Source: Clarkia xantiana subsp. parviflora
Taxonomy: Eukaryota > Streptophyta > Magnoliopsida > Myrtales > Onagraceae
Direction of reading: 5' to 3'
Length of the DNA stretch: 64,000 nucleotides
Assembly (NCBI GenBank): GCA_036873135.1
Contig: JAPTYO010000001.1
Coordinates: 39,084,774 to 39,148,773 of the forward strand
The notes under the pieces were generated by a model. That model ran no database searches, had not been told where the DNA came from, and saw only the letters and a program-made list of their open reading frames with translations. Shown in pieces: positions 34,494 to 45,172 of this stretch. The first letter of the stretch is position 1. Each line of letters begins with the position of its first letter. The translations under genes were made by a program, and so were the position numbers.

Positions 34494-35271
34494 TGATGGA
34501 TATACGCCGAATTTGAACCGTTGACTTCCGAATCGTCTTATTTTTATCACCGTTAATGATTGTAAATCGAAACTTCAACCCGAACACTTCGCGAAAACAT
34601 CAACGGTCTGGACGAGGCCGAAACGCTCGTCCGGCCGAGTTAGACTCACCTAGGTGAGGTTGGGTGGCCACACCCGACCTCCCTTAGGGGAGATCGGGTG
34701 GACCAACCCGATCTCCCGGGTCGGCCAACCCGATCGGCCAACCCTATCTCCCCTAGGAGGGGTTGGGTGGCCTCACCCAACCCCTACCCTTGGGGGTCGG
34801 ATTTTCCTTCCCCCCAAGGGCCCCGGCACCACTCTTGGACTCCCATACTCGGTTTATTTCCGCCAACCTTCTCCATATCCTAAGGTCTTAATTATGTACT
34901 TAAAGGTTAATTAACTGTGTTTAAAGGTTAACGATGTCATTAAGCCACCTTAATGACACCGTTGCCTATAAATACCACACCTCCACTATTCATTTGATCA
35001 TCTTGGCAAGTTAGATAATTTTGCTCTGACATCTCTCTAGCTTTATCTCTCTAAAACCGTACTGACTTAAGCATCGGAGAGGGTTCATCAGGCACCACCC
35101 CCTCTCTGTGCCTGGTATTGCCCCTTCTGCAGGGCGAAAGGAGAAGAGAAGCTAAGGACGGAAGGACACGAGCTAGGACAGAGTAACCCGAGAGCACCAA
35201 ATCCGCAGTATCTCCAGTGAGGCACGAGACTTGAGTCGACCACCCGTTGACCCTAGATTCGGAACCTAACA
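34494..35271 (+). repeat. 5' LTR of element 1
   Basis: 778 bp, beginning TGATGGATATACGCC and ending GGAACCTAACA. A TATA box (TATAAATA, 34967-34974) marks the likely transcription start just downstream. The CCTAGGTGAGGTTGGGTGG area contains short GGTTGGGTGG/CCACCCGA duplications. It matches 43850-44602. Confidence 0.9.
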
Positions 35272-35290
35272 CTTGGCGCCGTCTGTGGGC
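35272..35290 (+). promoter_or_regulatory. primer-binding site of element 1
   Basis: CTTGGCGCCGTCTGTGGGC directly follows the 5' LTR end. TGGCGCC starts are typical of plant Ty3/gypsy primer-binding sites, which pair with the 3' end of a host tRNA. The tRNA was not identified. Confidence 0.6.
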
Positions 35291-35322
35291 TTCGGACAGA
35301 AAGTCTGGCAATAACAAGAGCA

Positions 35323-38300
35323 ATGACGAACAGCAGGGTGTCTAGGCACCACCGCCCACCTGGGGGCAATAGGCGAGGGAGGCAGCCTATACCTCCAGGG
35401 AGACAGCCTAACCCAGGGAAAATGCCAATGCAACAAGAACCTCAAGGAACCCCACAGCCTCCTCAACACAACCACTAGGAGGGAGGACCCTCACGCCCAG
35501 CTGGGGCTGAGTCCTCCACAGCCTCAACCCCTTTGGCAAGGAGGCCACAGAGAGAGAGGGAGCAACAGAGAGAGCAACATGGAGTGTCATCCCAACACAC
35601 AGCACCTCCTGAGGGATATTACTACGAGGCGCAACCCCAATGATACCCGTATGGGATGCCGGGCCAAGGGAATAACAACCGTGCCCACACAACATACACA
35701 AGGCCGGCATACACCCAGGGGACACATACAGAAGATCATGAAGAGGAACAGATCCCAACGGAAGAGCACTACTCGCACCCTCGAGCAGGGCAGCGAGAGG
35801 AGCAAAGAAGAAATTACCAGGAGCCACCCCCAGAGGGAAGGCAACAATTCGTGCCTCCTAGGCAACAGCAGAACGCCAGGGCTCACACCCCACTGGGGGA
35901 GGACAGACAAGCAAGACCTCCAAGGAGGCAAGAATTCTATGAAGCACCCCAGCAGGGACACCAAGGATACACCTACAGTCCGTATCAATACGGACAAGGG
36001 AACCCGGCAAGCCCAATCTATAACTACGGAGGCTATCAGAGAAATTACACTCCGACACCGATATTGATCACTCCGGAAGAAATAGAGGCAATGATAACAA
36101 GGAAAATGAACGAGTCAAAGAAACACGACTTGCACTGTCTAAGTGACAAAACGAACCACCCTTTCACGAGGGAATTGGAGATGAGCAAGGTGCCGGACTC
36201 CCTGCATACAGTCCAGATTGCAAAATACAATGACAAGGGAGACCCTTTAGAGCATATCCAACAGCATGAAGCCTCCCTATTTGGGAGAACTACTGATGAA
36301 AGATACAAGGCACTCCTATTTCCAAACACCCTATCAGGGATGGCCTCACACTGGTTTTTCAGCCTACCCTCTGAGAGCATCCACTCATGGGAGCAACTAA
36401 AGGCGAAGTTCCTTCAGAGATATCTAGGAGAAAGGAAGCTCCTCAAAGGAACAGGTTCCATCGATGACGTGAAGCAAGAAAATGATGAATCCTTGGCCAG
36501 TTACTACACTAGGTTTAACCAAAACATAGCAGACATCCAGGGCGACATCACTGAGGGTGAGATAATACGAGCCTTCATTAGAAACCTAGGCCGCTTCGGG
36601 TCAACGCTGGCAGAAAAGATGGCCAAGAAACCAGCGAGCACCTTAGAGGAGCTTGCAGGAAGAGTAAAAACTCATATAGACCTGGAGAGGCATAGGGCAA
36701 GTAAGAAAGCCAAGATCCAAGCAGCTAAGGAAGACAATGCAAAGCCGAACAGAGGAAAGCCACCTCAGGCACCTCAACACACAAGGCAGCAGGAATGGCG
36801 TCCGCCCCAGCAAAGAAATCAAATGGGCGAACCACTGAAAGCTAGGGAAATCAACGTCATCAAGTTTATCCCATTGAACGCCACTCCAGCTACTGTCCTC
36901 AGAGAAATGCGGAATCAGAAACTCTGGTCACCCCCTGCAAGATGGAGAGCCCCAATGGTGGAGACACACAAGGATAGATGGTGTGATAACCATGAAGCAT
37001 ACGGGCATGACACGAACGAATGCTTCAGCCTAAAGCTAAGCATCAACAATGTCATCCAAAGGGGAGAACTAAAGCAGTTCGTGGATCATGGGGGCAACAG
37101 CATACAGTTAGGGCCATCATACAGGGACAAAGGCAAGAGCAAGGTAGACTACAATCCTCCACACAACAAGAAAGGAACCATAAACATGATACACGGAGGA
37201 GTAGCATCAGGTGGCCCAACTGCTAATGCAAGGGAGGTTTACGCATCAAAATTGAGTTCAGTGCCAAGGTGGAGGAAAAGGCCACGAGAAGGAGAGGAGA
37301 TGAAGATTGAATTCTCGGAGAAGGACAAGAGCCACATTGTCTTCCCACATGACGATGCGTTAGTCATCACGATAGACATTGATAATTTCGATGTAAAGAG
37401 AATACTGGTAGATGGGGGCAGCTCAGCAGACCTCCTACGCCTAAGGGTCCTAGAGGAGATAGGGAAAACAAAGGCAGACATCAAACCAGTCAACTTCCCT
37501 CTGGTTGGCTTCTCAGGAGCAACAAGTTACCCCCTGGGAATGATAACACTGCCAGTGACCATGGGCCAATGATGGACACAGCTGAAGGTGAACATTAACT
37601 TCTTGGTGGTTGAAAGCTTGGGAGCCTACAACGGGATCCTAGGAAGAACAACCATAAACCCATATGAAATCGTGCCATCCACCGTACACCAGAAACTGAA
37701 GTACATCACTGAGAATGGAGTGGGAGAAGTCCTGGGTGACCAACGCACTGCAAGGCAGTGCTACGTCAACTCCATGAGACGGGGATCACTCAGGACAGAC
37801 ACAGTGGCAATGGTCATGGTAGGAACCGACCAAGACAACAAGAAGGTGATGAGGAAACAAAGGCAAAGAAAAATGAAGAACGGAGTTGCACTCCGCCTGA
37901 GCAGACAGTTTTTTCAAACAATGCCTAAGAAGAGACACATGAGCAAGGCTGTGAAGGTGACAGCCATACCTTGGCAGCTAGAAACCATAGAAGGGAAAAG
38001 AACAAGGGACTCCATCATAAGAGGCTTCCGTCACATCGATGATATCAAGCAAATGCCGCGGGAGCCAATATCAAGCTACTTCCAGAGATTCTCCAGTTAT
38101 GGTGCCAATATGGACATCACAAGAGGAGAAGTCGTCAAAGCATTCATTCGAAACATGCATCCAAACTCATTTGAGACTTATGGAGGGCTCTATGAGATGG
38201 TCATGACAAGCACGATGAGGGAGCTCAAAGAAAAGCTAGACAAGGCATTTGCAAAGGTGATGGAGCAGCCGGAGGAAGTTCCGGAGAAGGAAGGAGAGAC

Positions 38301-38580
38301 TGATACACTGCAAGGAGGTGTAAACTTCAAATTCACACCCCTTACAGTGAGCATAGAAGAACTTTTTCAGAAGTACCTCAAGGAAGAGCTACCCGCATGC
38401 AGGGAGGAGGGCAAGGCCTTCCCAGGAAGAGATGCACATGAATGGTGTGAGTACCATGGAACCTTGGGGCATCAAACCAACAACTGCATGGTGCTGAAGA
38501 TAGAAGTGGAGGAAATGATTTACAATGGAGGCCTAAAGGAGTACGTGGCAATGGACAAATTGACCACCCCACAGATATGA
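35323..38580 (+). pseudogene. element 1 Gag-protease-Gag' polyprotein with three in-frame stops
   Basis: One frame of 1,086 codons runs from the ATG at 35323 to TGA at 38578-38580. It is interrupted only by stops at 35476-35478, 35641-35643 and 37570-37572. In order: a Pro/Gln-rich N-terminus; a Gag core (about 36130-36720) with HWFFSLPSESI and ESLASYYTRFNQNI; a CX2HX4HX4C zinc knuckle WCDNHEAYGHDTNEC (36979-37023); an aspartic protease with active site ILVDGGSSAD (37402-37431); and the Tat-type protease tail with NGVGEVLGDQRTARQCYV. Where reverse transcriptase should start, a second Gag-like block follows: ISSYFQRFSSYG, GEVVKAFIRNMHPN and a second knuckle WCEYHGTLGHQTNNC (38443-38487). Gag packages RNA in particles and the protease matures them. 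The stops make this copy inactive as it stands. Confidence 0.88.
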
Positions 38581-39520
38581 CTTCAAGTCAATAACGAATT
38601 TCGACGCCCCCAAGAGCGTATCTTGAGAGTAGTTCTAAAAACTACGAACCCTGTGCCCTCCAGGAGCCTATCCCGCGAACAGATTTCGACTCCCCCAAGA
38701 GCGTATCTTGATAGTAGTTTTTATACTACGACCCTCGACGCCCCCAAGAGCGTATCTTAAGAGTAGTGTTCATACTACGACCTTCGACGCCCCCAAGAGC
38801 GTATCTTGAGAGTAGTTTCTATACTACGACCTTCGACGCACCAAGAGCGTATCTTGAGAGTGGTTTCCAAAAACTACGAATTTCGACGTCCCCAGGAGCG
38901 TATCTTGAGAGTAGTGTTCATACTACGACCTTCGACGCCCCCAAGAGCGTATCTTGAGAGTAGTTTCTATACTACGACCTTCGACGCACCAAGAGCGTAT
39001 CTTGAGAGTGGTTTCCAAAAACTACGAATTTCGACGCCCCCAGGAGCGTATCTTGAGGTAGATTTACAACCTACCAGATTCGACGCCCCCAAGAGCGTAT
39101 CTTGAGGTAGAAAAAACACTACCAGATTCGACGCCCCCAAGAGCGTATCTTGAGGTAGATTTCAAACTACCAGTATCGACGCCAACCAGCAGCGTATCTT
39201 TGGTCTAACCTGTGCCCTCCGGGAGCCTATCCTGCGAAACGTTAAGTGCCCTCCGAGAGCCAGTCTCGTGAACAGATTTCGACGCCAACCAGGAGCGTAT
39301 CTTTGGTCTAACCTGTGCCCTCCGGGAGCCTATCCTGCGAAACGTTAAGTGCCCTCCGAGAGCCAGTCTCGTGAACAGATTTCGACGCCAACCAGGAGCG
39401 TATCTTTGGTCTAACCTGTGCCCTCCGGGAGCCTATCCTGCGAAACGTTAAGTGCCATCCGAGAGCCAGTCTCGTGAACAGATTTCGACGCCCACCAAGA
39501 GCGTATCTTTGGTCTAACAA
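38581..39520 (+). repeat. two tandem arrays in element 1 (49-bp and 103-bp units)
   Basis: From 38600 to about 39180 a unit near 49 bp repeats: TTCGACGCCCCCAAGAGCG, TATCTTGAGAGTAGT, then a CTATACTACGACC-type end. From 39181 to 39520 a 103-bp unit repeats about three times: GCCAACCAGGAGCGTATCTT, TGGTCTAACCTGTGCCCTCC, GGGAGCCTATCCTGCGAAAC, GTTAAGTGCCCTCCGAGAGC and CAGTCTCGTGAACAGATTTC. The GAGCGTATCTT core is shared, so the longer unit may derive from the shorter. Arrays between coding region and 3' LTR are known in the Tat clade. Confidence 0.9.
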
Positions 39521-39902
39521 TACCATACATACCATTCAAAGGGTATCAGAAGAGAGCTTTACACCATACTGAGAAGGATCCCATGAGAAAGTAATTTCAA
39601 AGTAAAGTGCTATGAAGAACACATAATGCTTTTTCTTGAATGAAATAACAGGTATGGCATGAAGGAAAACACGAAAGAAGGATAAGTAAAGGAAACACAC
39701 CAAGAGAAGAGTCCATAATCAAAGGAGTACATACAAAAGCATATGAAGTACTAATATAAAGGCAAGTGAACCACACAGCCAACGACAAAATACGACAAAG
39801 GAAAGCAACACAAAACCCCACAACAATCCCAAAAGATACTCAACCCATCAAAGGGGAGAAAGAGTATGGTTATATATACAAAGATAGCAAGATGTAGATA
39901 CA

Positions 39903-42201
39903 TCAATCAGAGCCTTCGGGAGAGTCACCCTGACCCCCTGAGGCTGAACCACCGGCAGAGATGGAGGAAGAGGAGGAGTCTGAAGTATCGATATCCACAG
40001 GCGTAGCATCCACCTGTGTAGGGGCAGGCTCGTCTGCAACAGCAGCCTGACCCCTAAGGACAGCCATGTAGCCAGTAGCGTATGGCCCAAAATCACCAAG
40101 ATCGCCAACGGGAAACTGAGGATCAATGCGGAAAATATGATCAACCAGATACTCACCAAACTGGTTCATCTCCTGAGTGAGCCGCACGCTATAGTCAGCA
40201 GTGAAGGCAGAAGAAGCCTTGTATTCAGACACTGCGACAGTCCTCTCCTCCGCCCGGAACCTAGCCTCCAACTTCCGCAACTCCTCAGAGTGGAGTGAAG
40301 ATGCGACCTCAGCCTCCCGGCGCAAGCTACCTACGGTAGTCTCAAGTAAGGACACTTGGTCCCTGAGCTCCTGCATCTTCAGATCGGATAGGCGCGCCTT
40401 CTCAGCAGCAGTGGCGAGCTCCGCCTTTAGGGAGACCTGGCTGTCCTCTAGAGTCTTCTTCTCGTCAGATAGCTCGAGAACGAGGGATGACATGTTCACC
40501 ATGTCAGACAAACCCTGAAAATTTAAACAAGAAATGAGTACCCGAAAAACCAACCACATAAAAGCAAAAAGGAGAAAGCAAGGAACAACTCACAGGCGCA
40601 TAACGAGAGAGTACACCCTGAACGAAGTGCCGAGTCTCCCCAGGAGACTTAGGCTGAGCAGCACGATCGCCAGGAGGGATGGCACCGCGAAGTACACGGA
40701 TGCCAACCTCAGGAGTCCGCAAAGAAGAGCCGCTATCAAGGTGGAACTCCTTCAAACCAGCGAAAGGAGTCCACTCAGACCCAACGACATCCTCGTCAGT
40801 AAGACGTGCGAAGTCCTTCCGACTCAAAGCCGGAGGCCCACCTATACAAACGAAGCAAGTCAAAGGAAAATATAAACATAGAATAATCAGTGATACGGTG
40901 GAAATCGAACATGATGACCGTGCCCTCGGCTGGGGGGCAGGGGAACCATCACCAACAGGTCGCTTCCCTTTGTCAGCTTGGGAAGGCACCTCTTCGACCA
41001 CCATCTCTTTATCGCGAGACAGGGTCGGGGGACGAACAACAGGCGAAGGAGAATCCGCAGCCCTCTTCCTCTTGACAGCCGAGGCCCCGGCCTCAGAGTC
41101 AGATCTCCGCGACTTGGACTTAGAAGGTCCAGAGTCCTTGCCTACGGAGACAACCCTCTCGGTCACCAAGGGAGAGCGCCCTAGCAATGTAAGAAAAACA
41201 AGATAAGGAAAACACAAGTATACCATAAAGAAGCAAAAAGGAGGAAGTATACCAGAGGCCCCAGCCTTTTTCCCAAGCATGGGGGACTTCTTCAGAGTAG
41301 AGCTAGATGGAGCCTTCCTCTTGCTCAGATCGACCGGTGCTGCCTGCACGTTATAGGTTTTTCCGTGAAACCAACCTACAAAGGAAAAGCAGAAAGTAAA
41401 CAAAGATGAGAAGACTAAGTAACATACCGAACCCCCGGAGTCAGGAGTCAAACTGATCCCTGCCTCATAAAGATCCGTCTCTGTCACTAAGGACACAGGG
41501 CAGTATGATCGGGTCCTGTTACTCTCATAGATCGTCTTCATAGTCTCTAAATCCACAGGAGAGAACTCCCCGAAGGCAGGCCAACCATCCGACCGATCCT
41601 CATTCAAGACCGACCAAGTGACATATCGATCCGTGATGAAGAAATAGTGCTTGGCCCAGTGACTCGCCGAGTTGTCACTCCGGGCCACGAAGCGAAGAGA
41701 GGTATCCCACTCGACCCCACTCAACCCGAAATCAGCAAATCGGGAATCCTTGAGGGACGGATGGCGAGTGACAAAACTCGCAAAGCCTACTTTCCTCTGA
41801 TATTGAAACCGGTAGAAGCATCGGAACAGAACTAGCGAATACTTCCAGGAGTACCAGTGGCACAACACCCGGAAGCCCACCCAGACGCGGAGGGCACTAG
41901 GAGCAAGGTTCACAGGAGAAATCCTAAAGAACCTACTCAACTCTACGAGATCGTCGCAGTAAGGCAGTCTCAACCCAAATCGAATCTGGGAGGGGTAAAC
42001 GACGACCTTCCCCCTAGGGGGCTCTGTCACCGTCTCGCGGGTATTCCCCAAGGAAGGGAGGAAAGGATATAGAGGCTCATCTAAGGGACAGATATCACCT
42101 AAGGTAACGTGTTCATTGTAATCAGACCTAGTCAGGTGGTTCTCCGACAGAGCAGCGAGACCTAAGTCAAAGGTAGCAGGAAATCCCAAAGTTCGAATCA
42201 A
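39903..42201 (-). CDS. antisense spliced gene inside element 1 (gypsy-type extra ORF)
   Basis: Lies opposite to the retrotransposon. A consistent model joins 42201-41428, 41343-41253, 41180-40911, 40841-40594 and 40514-39903, totalling 1,995 nt (664 aa plus stop). Most junctions are GT-AG; the third donor, GTTCGA, is weak. The true start may be further upstream, near 42290-42577. The N-terminal third has VYPSQIRFGLRLPYCDDLVE, FFRISPVNLAPSALRVWVGF and RVLCHWYSW. This resembles Pfam Transposase_28 (putative gypsy-type transposon), usual in antisense extra ORFs of Tat-clade elements. The middle is basic and Ser/Pro-rich (KKSPMLGKKAG, SKSKSRRSD), suggesting nuclear entry. The C-terminal part (ELSDEKKTLEDSQ to EERTVAVSEYKA) looks like a long coiled coil with an acidic Ser tail. 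The introns are 69-84 bp and in frame, so an unspliced reading also stays open. Function is unknown. Confidence 0.65.
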
Positions 42202-43849
42202 GTCCCGACTAACACCCCAGCTCAGACCGCAACACTAAGCTAATGATAGGAAAGGAAGTAATGCGACAAAAAGAAGAGAAAAGGAACTCACTCATCCTTC
42301 GGAGGATGTAACGCCTCTGCAGAGTCTGTGTGCGGGGACACCACCAGGAATACAGTACCTGCCACGACATGACAAATGTCAAAACAAGAAAATTTCCGAA
42401 AAACCGGGAGTACCCCGGCACTCGGCCAACAACAACAACCAAAGATTCGAAAACACCCAACAAAGATAACAAACATGAGCCAAGGACACCACGACAACCA
42501 AATCGAACAATTTTGTCCGAACCTAAAGTCGGTTTTCGGGTAAAATTACCATTACGCCCTTCAACGGAAATCAACACACAAATGGCGACTCGACATCAAA
42601 TTCAAAATGGGGATAGTTTAATCGGACAAAAAACTATCTCCGGACGACCGGCCAAATTTTTTTCCTAAATCCACGACTATCTACGGCTATCCACGGCAAT
42701 ACCACATTCAATCAAGTATCGGCAATCAAGTATCAGCAATTCAAAAATCAACTTTTCACGCGGTAACGAGAAGGAAAAGAGTGGACCTTAGGAAAACCCG
42801 ACCCGATGTGATAAACGGGTCCGGAATTCGAACTTCGACGTTGGCCGGAATCAGCCCCTCGCCGGAGCCCCAATTTCGTCGTCGCCGGAGTTGATTTCAG
42901 TCGCCCCACCGTCACCGGAGAACGTCTCACGCCGCGCCGGAGCCGTCCCACCTCGCCGTCGCCCGCCCTTGCCGGACCAGACGTCGCCTCCACCAACAGC
43001 AGCCTTGCTGTCGTCCTGCTGCTCCTCCACGACCTCGCCCGGCTCCGCCGTAGTTCAAGGTCTGCTCCGCCGCCGCCCCTGGTCGCCGCCTCTGGTCACG
43101 CCGTCGTCCCCGGCTGGGCCTTCTCCCGTCGACCGTCCCGACTGAGCTGCTGGCCGGAATTTCTGGTCTCTCACCGGAAATTTGGCCGGCCCCCTTACCT
43201 TGGTGTGCTCCAAATTCTTTCTTGCTCTCCAAGGGTGAGAAAAAAGGGAAAAGGATGGCTATGGTGGCTAACTAATGTATTTTCTTAACTCTCCTATATA
43301 TTTGAAAGATGGTAGGGTTTTTTAAAGAGTTCTAATCACCACCCTCCATTTATTTTTAAGTGAGATCTAAGGGTTAAAGAAAAACCATCACCTTTACCCC
43401 CCTTTAGACTATGATTAAGTATATCTCCACTCAAGTTAACATCCCATAGGCTTATTCTTGAGCATCCCATACTTAGAAAAAATTTTGGGCCAAAATTAAA
43501 TTTTTCTCCACTTAAGTGAAATCCCGGCATGAAATTGAAGTATGAATCACTTAGCCATATTCGTATTGCATCCCTATGCGAGCGTGTATTTTTCGAAATA
43601 TACGTCCGTAGCAAGGAAAGATTTATTATTCCCACCTCAGACGGACGCGTGCTTAGACATGTGTCCGTACTGCTCTGACGTTTACAATTCCTCTATCTTA
43701 TAAGGCAGGGGGCAGAGTTAGAGGCACACATCCAGGGGTAAGTAAGCATTCAGATAAGAAGGTAAAATCCCAGTTTCAAATTGCGCGTGTCATACCATCC
43801 TAAAATAGAGTCAATCAAGGGTCAGGCCATTGGTTGACTCGGGGGCATG
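42202..43849. other. element 1 3' untranslated region; GC-rich stretch and polypurine tract
   Basis: 42280-42577 is open on the minus strand and may hold an upstream exon of the antisense gene. 42800-43190 is unusually GC-rich, with many CGCCGG/GCCGGA words, and could be its leader. On the minus strand an AAATATATAGGAGAG box near 43285-43300 could serve as its TATA element. The purine tract GGGGGCA (43841-43847) ends the internal region before the 3' LTR. The preceding words AAAATAGAGTCAAT and TTGACTCGGGGGCA recur in element 2 at 53797-53844. Confidence 0.55.
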
Positions 43850-44602
43850 TGATGGATATACGCCCAATTTGAACCCGTTGACTTCCGAATCGTCTTATTT
43901 TTATCACCCCGTTAATGATTGTAAATCGAAACTTCAACCCGAACACTTCGCGAAAACACCAACGGTCCGGACGAGGCCGAAGCGCTCGTCCGGCCGAGTT
44001 AGACTCACCTAGGTGAGGTTGGGTGGCCACACCCGACCTCCCTTAGGGGAGATCGGGTCGGCCAACCCGATCTCCCCTAGGAGGGTTTGGGTGGCCTCAC
44101 CCAACCCCTACCCTTGGGGGTCGGATTTTCCTTCCCCCCAAGGGCCCCGGCACCACTCTTGGACTCCCATACTCGGTTTATTTCCGCCAACCTTCTCCGT
44201 ATCCTAAGGTCTTAATTATGTACTTAAAGGTTAATAACTGTGTTTAAAGGTTAACGATGTCATTAAGCCACCTTAATGACACCGTTGCCTATAAATACCA
44301 CACCTCCACTATTCATTTGATCATCTTGGCAAGTTAGATAATTTTGCTCTGACATCTCTCTAGCTTTATCTCTCTAAAACCGTACTGACTTAGGCATCGG
44401 AGAGGGTTCATCAGGCACCACCCCCCCCCCCCCTCTCTGTGCCTGGTATTGCCCCTTCTGCAGGGCGAAAGGAGAAGAGAAGCTAAGGACGGAAGGACAC
44501 GAGCTAGGACAGCGTAACCCGAGAGCACCAAATCCGCAGTATCTCCAGTGAGGGACGAGACTTGAGTCGACCACCCGTTGACCCTAGATTCGGAACCTAA
44601 CA
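43850..44602 (+). repeat. 3' LTR of element 1
   Basis: 753 bp, TGATGGATATACGCC to GGAACCTAACA, colinear with 34494-35271. It has the same TATAAATA box (44290-44297). A run of C near 44421-44431 is expanded relative to the 5' copy, and a block near the CCTAGGAGG area is shorter. Confidence 0.9.
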
Positions 44603-44629
44603 ATTACTGCGGGGAAAAAATCGGTCGAC

Positions 44630-45127
44630 TATTCATATAAGTCATTCTATTGGCGAGCAACTCGATATCGGGTCGGATGATATTCGAAATCAACTTGCTT
44701 AATTTCGAACCGAGTCGAGTTTTTTCTGAAGTCGAGTCGAGTATGAGTTTATTAGTACTGAACTCGAGAGGCTCGCGATCCTAATCGAACTTTTTTGTTT
44801 TACCTATTCGAGTCGAGTTCGAGCTTATTCGAGCTTTACACAATATTATATATATATAGATATATTTAATTCAAGCCGAGTTTGAATTCGAGAAAAAAAC
44901 CTAATTGAGTCGAGCTCGAGCTAAGATACACCATTTATAAATTAATTGAACAATTTTAAATTTGGCGAGTCGAGCCGAGCTCGAACTCGTTGAGTATGAC
45001 ACTGAGTCGGGCTCGAGCTTGAAACATTTAGGCTTGGTTGAGTTCGAGCTAAAGGACGAGTAAAATGAGTCAAGCCGAGTCGAGCTTGCCAAATACCCGG
45101 CTCAACTCGACTCGATTACAACCCTAA
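44630..45127. repeat. CGAG-rich element between the two retrotransposons
   Basis: It shares the CGAGTCGAG/GAGCTCGAG vocabulary and the ACTCGTTGAGTATGACACTGAGTCGGG type core with the MYB intron copy, but has only one core unit. The right end is GACTCGATTACAACCCTAA. It sits directly between the 3' LTR of element 1 and the internal part of element 2. Confidence 0.65.
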
Positions 45128-45172
45128 CGTTGCGCTGAAAAATTTAGGGGTGTCGACGAGTACCGTCGACCC

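Larger units (their letters stand above)
34494..44602 (+). mobile_element. LTR retrotransposon, element 1: pol-less, Tat-like Ty3/gypsy
   Basis: A 10.1-kb element with two near-identical LTRs (34494-35271 and 43850-44602), each TGATGG...TAACA. They differ by a few bases, small indels and one block near 34700-34745. A TTGGCGCC primer-binding-type site follows the 5' LTR and a GGGGGCA purine tract precedes the 3' LTR. Flanking 5-mers AATAC and ATTAC differ by one base. The inside holds, in order: a sense Gag-protease-Gag' frame with three stops (35323-38580), tandem arrays (38581-39520), an antisense spliced gene (39903-42201 and perhaps upstream) and a GC-rich stretch with its likely antisense promoter. 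The Gag zinc-knuckle and protease wording is that of the Tat clade. No reverse transcriptase, RNase H or integrase was found, so it would need a helper element to move. Confidence 0.85.

Noticed and set aside
38581..39520. CRISPR-like look of evenly spaced repeats
   Set aside because: Units are contiguous or nearly so without unique spacers, lie inside an LTR element, and the genome is a plant.
42280..42577. Definite first exon of the antisense gene
   Set aside because: The frame is open and a GTGAGT donor exists at 42291, but no acceptor gave a stop-free, phase-matched join to the next exon. The upstream limit was left open.
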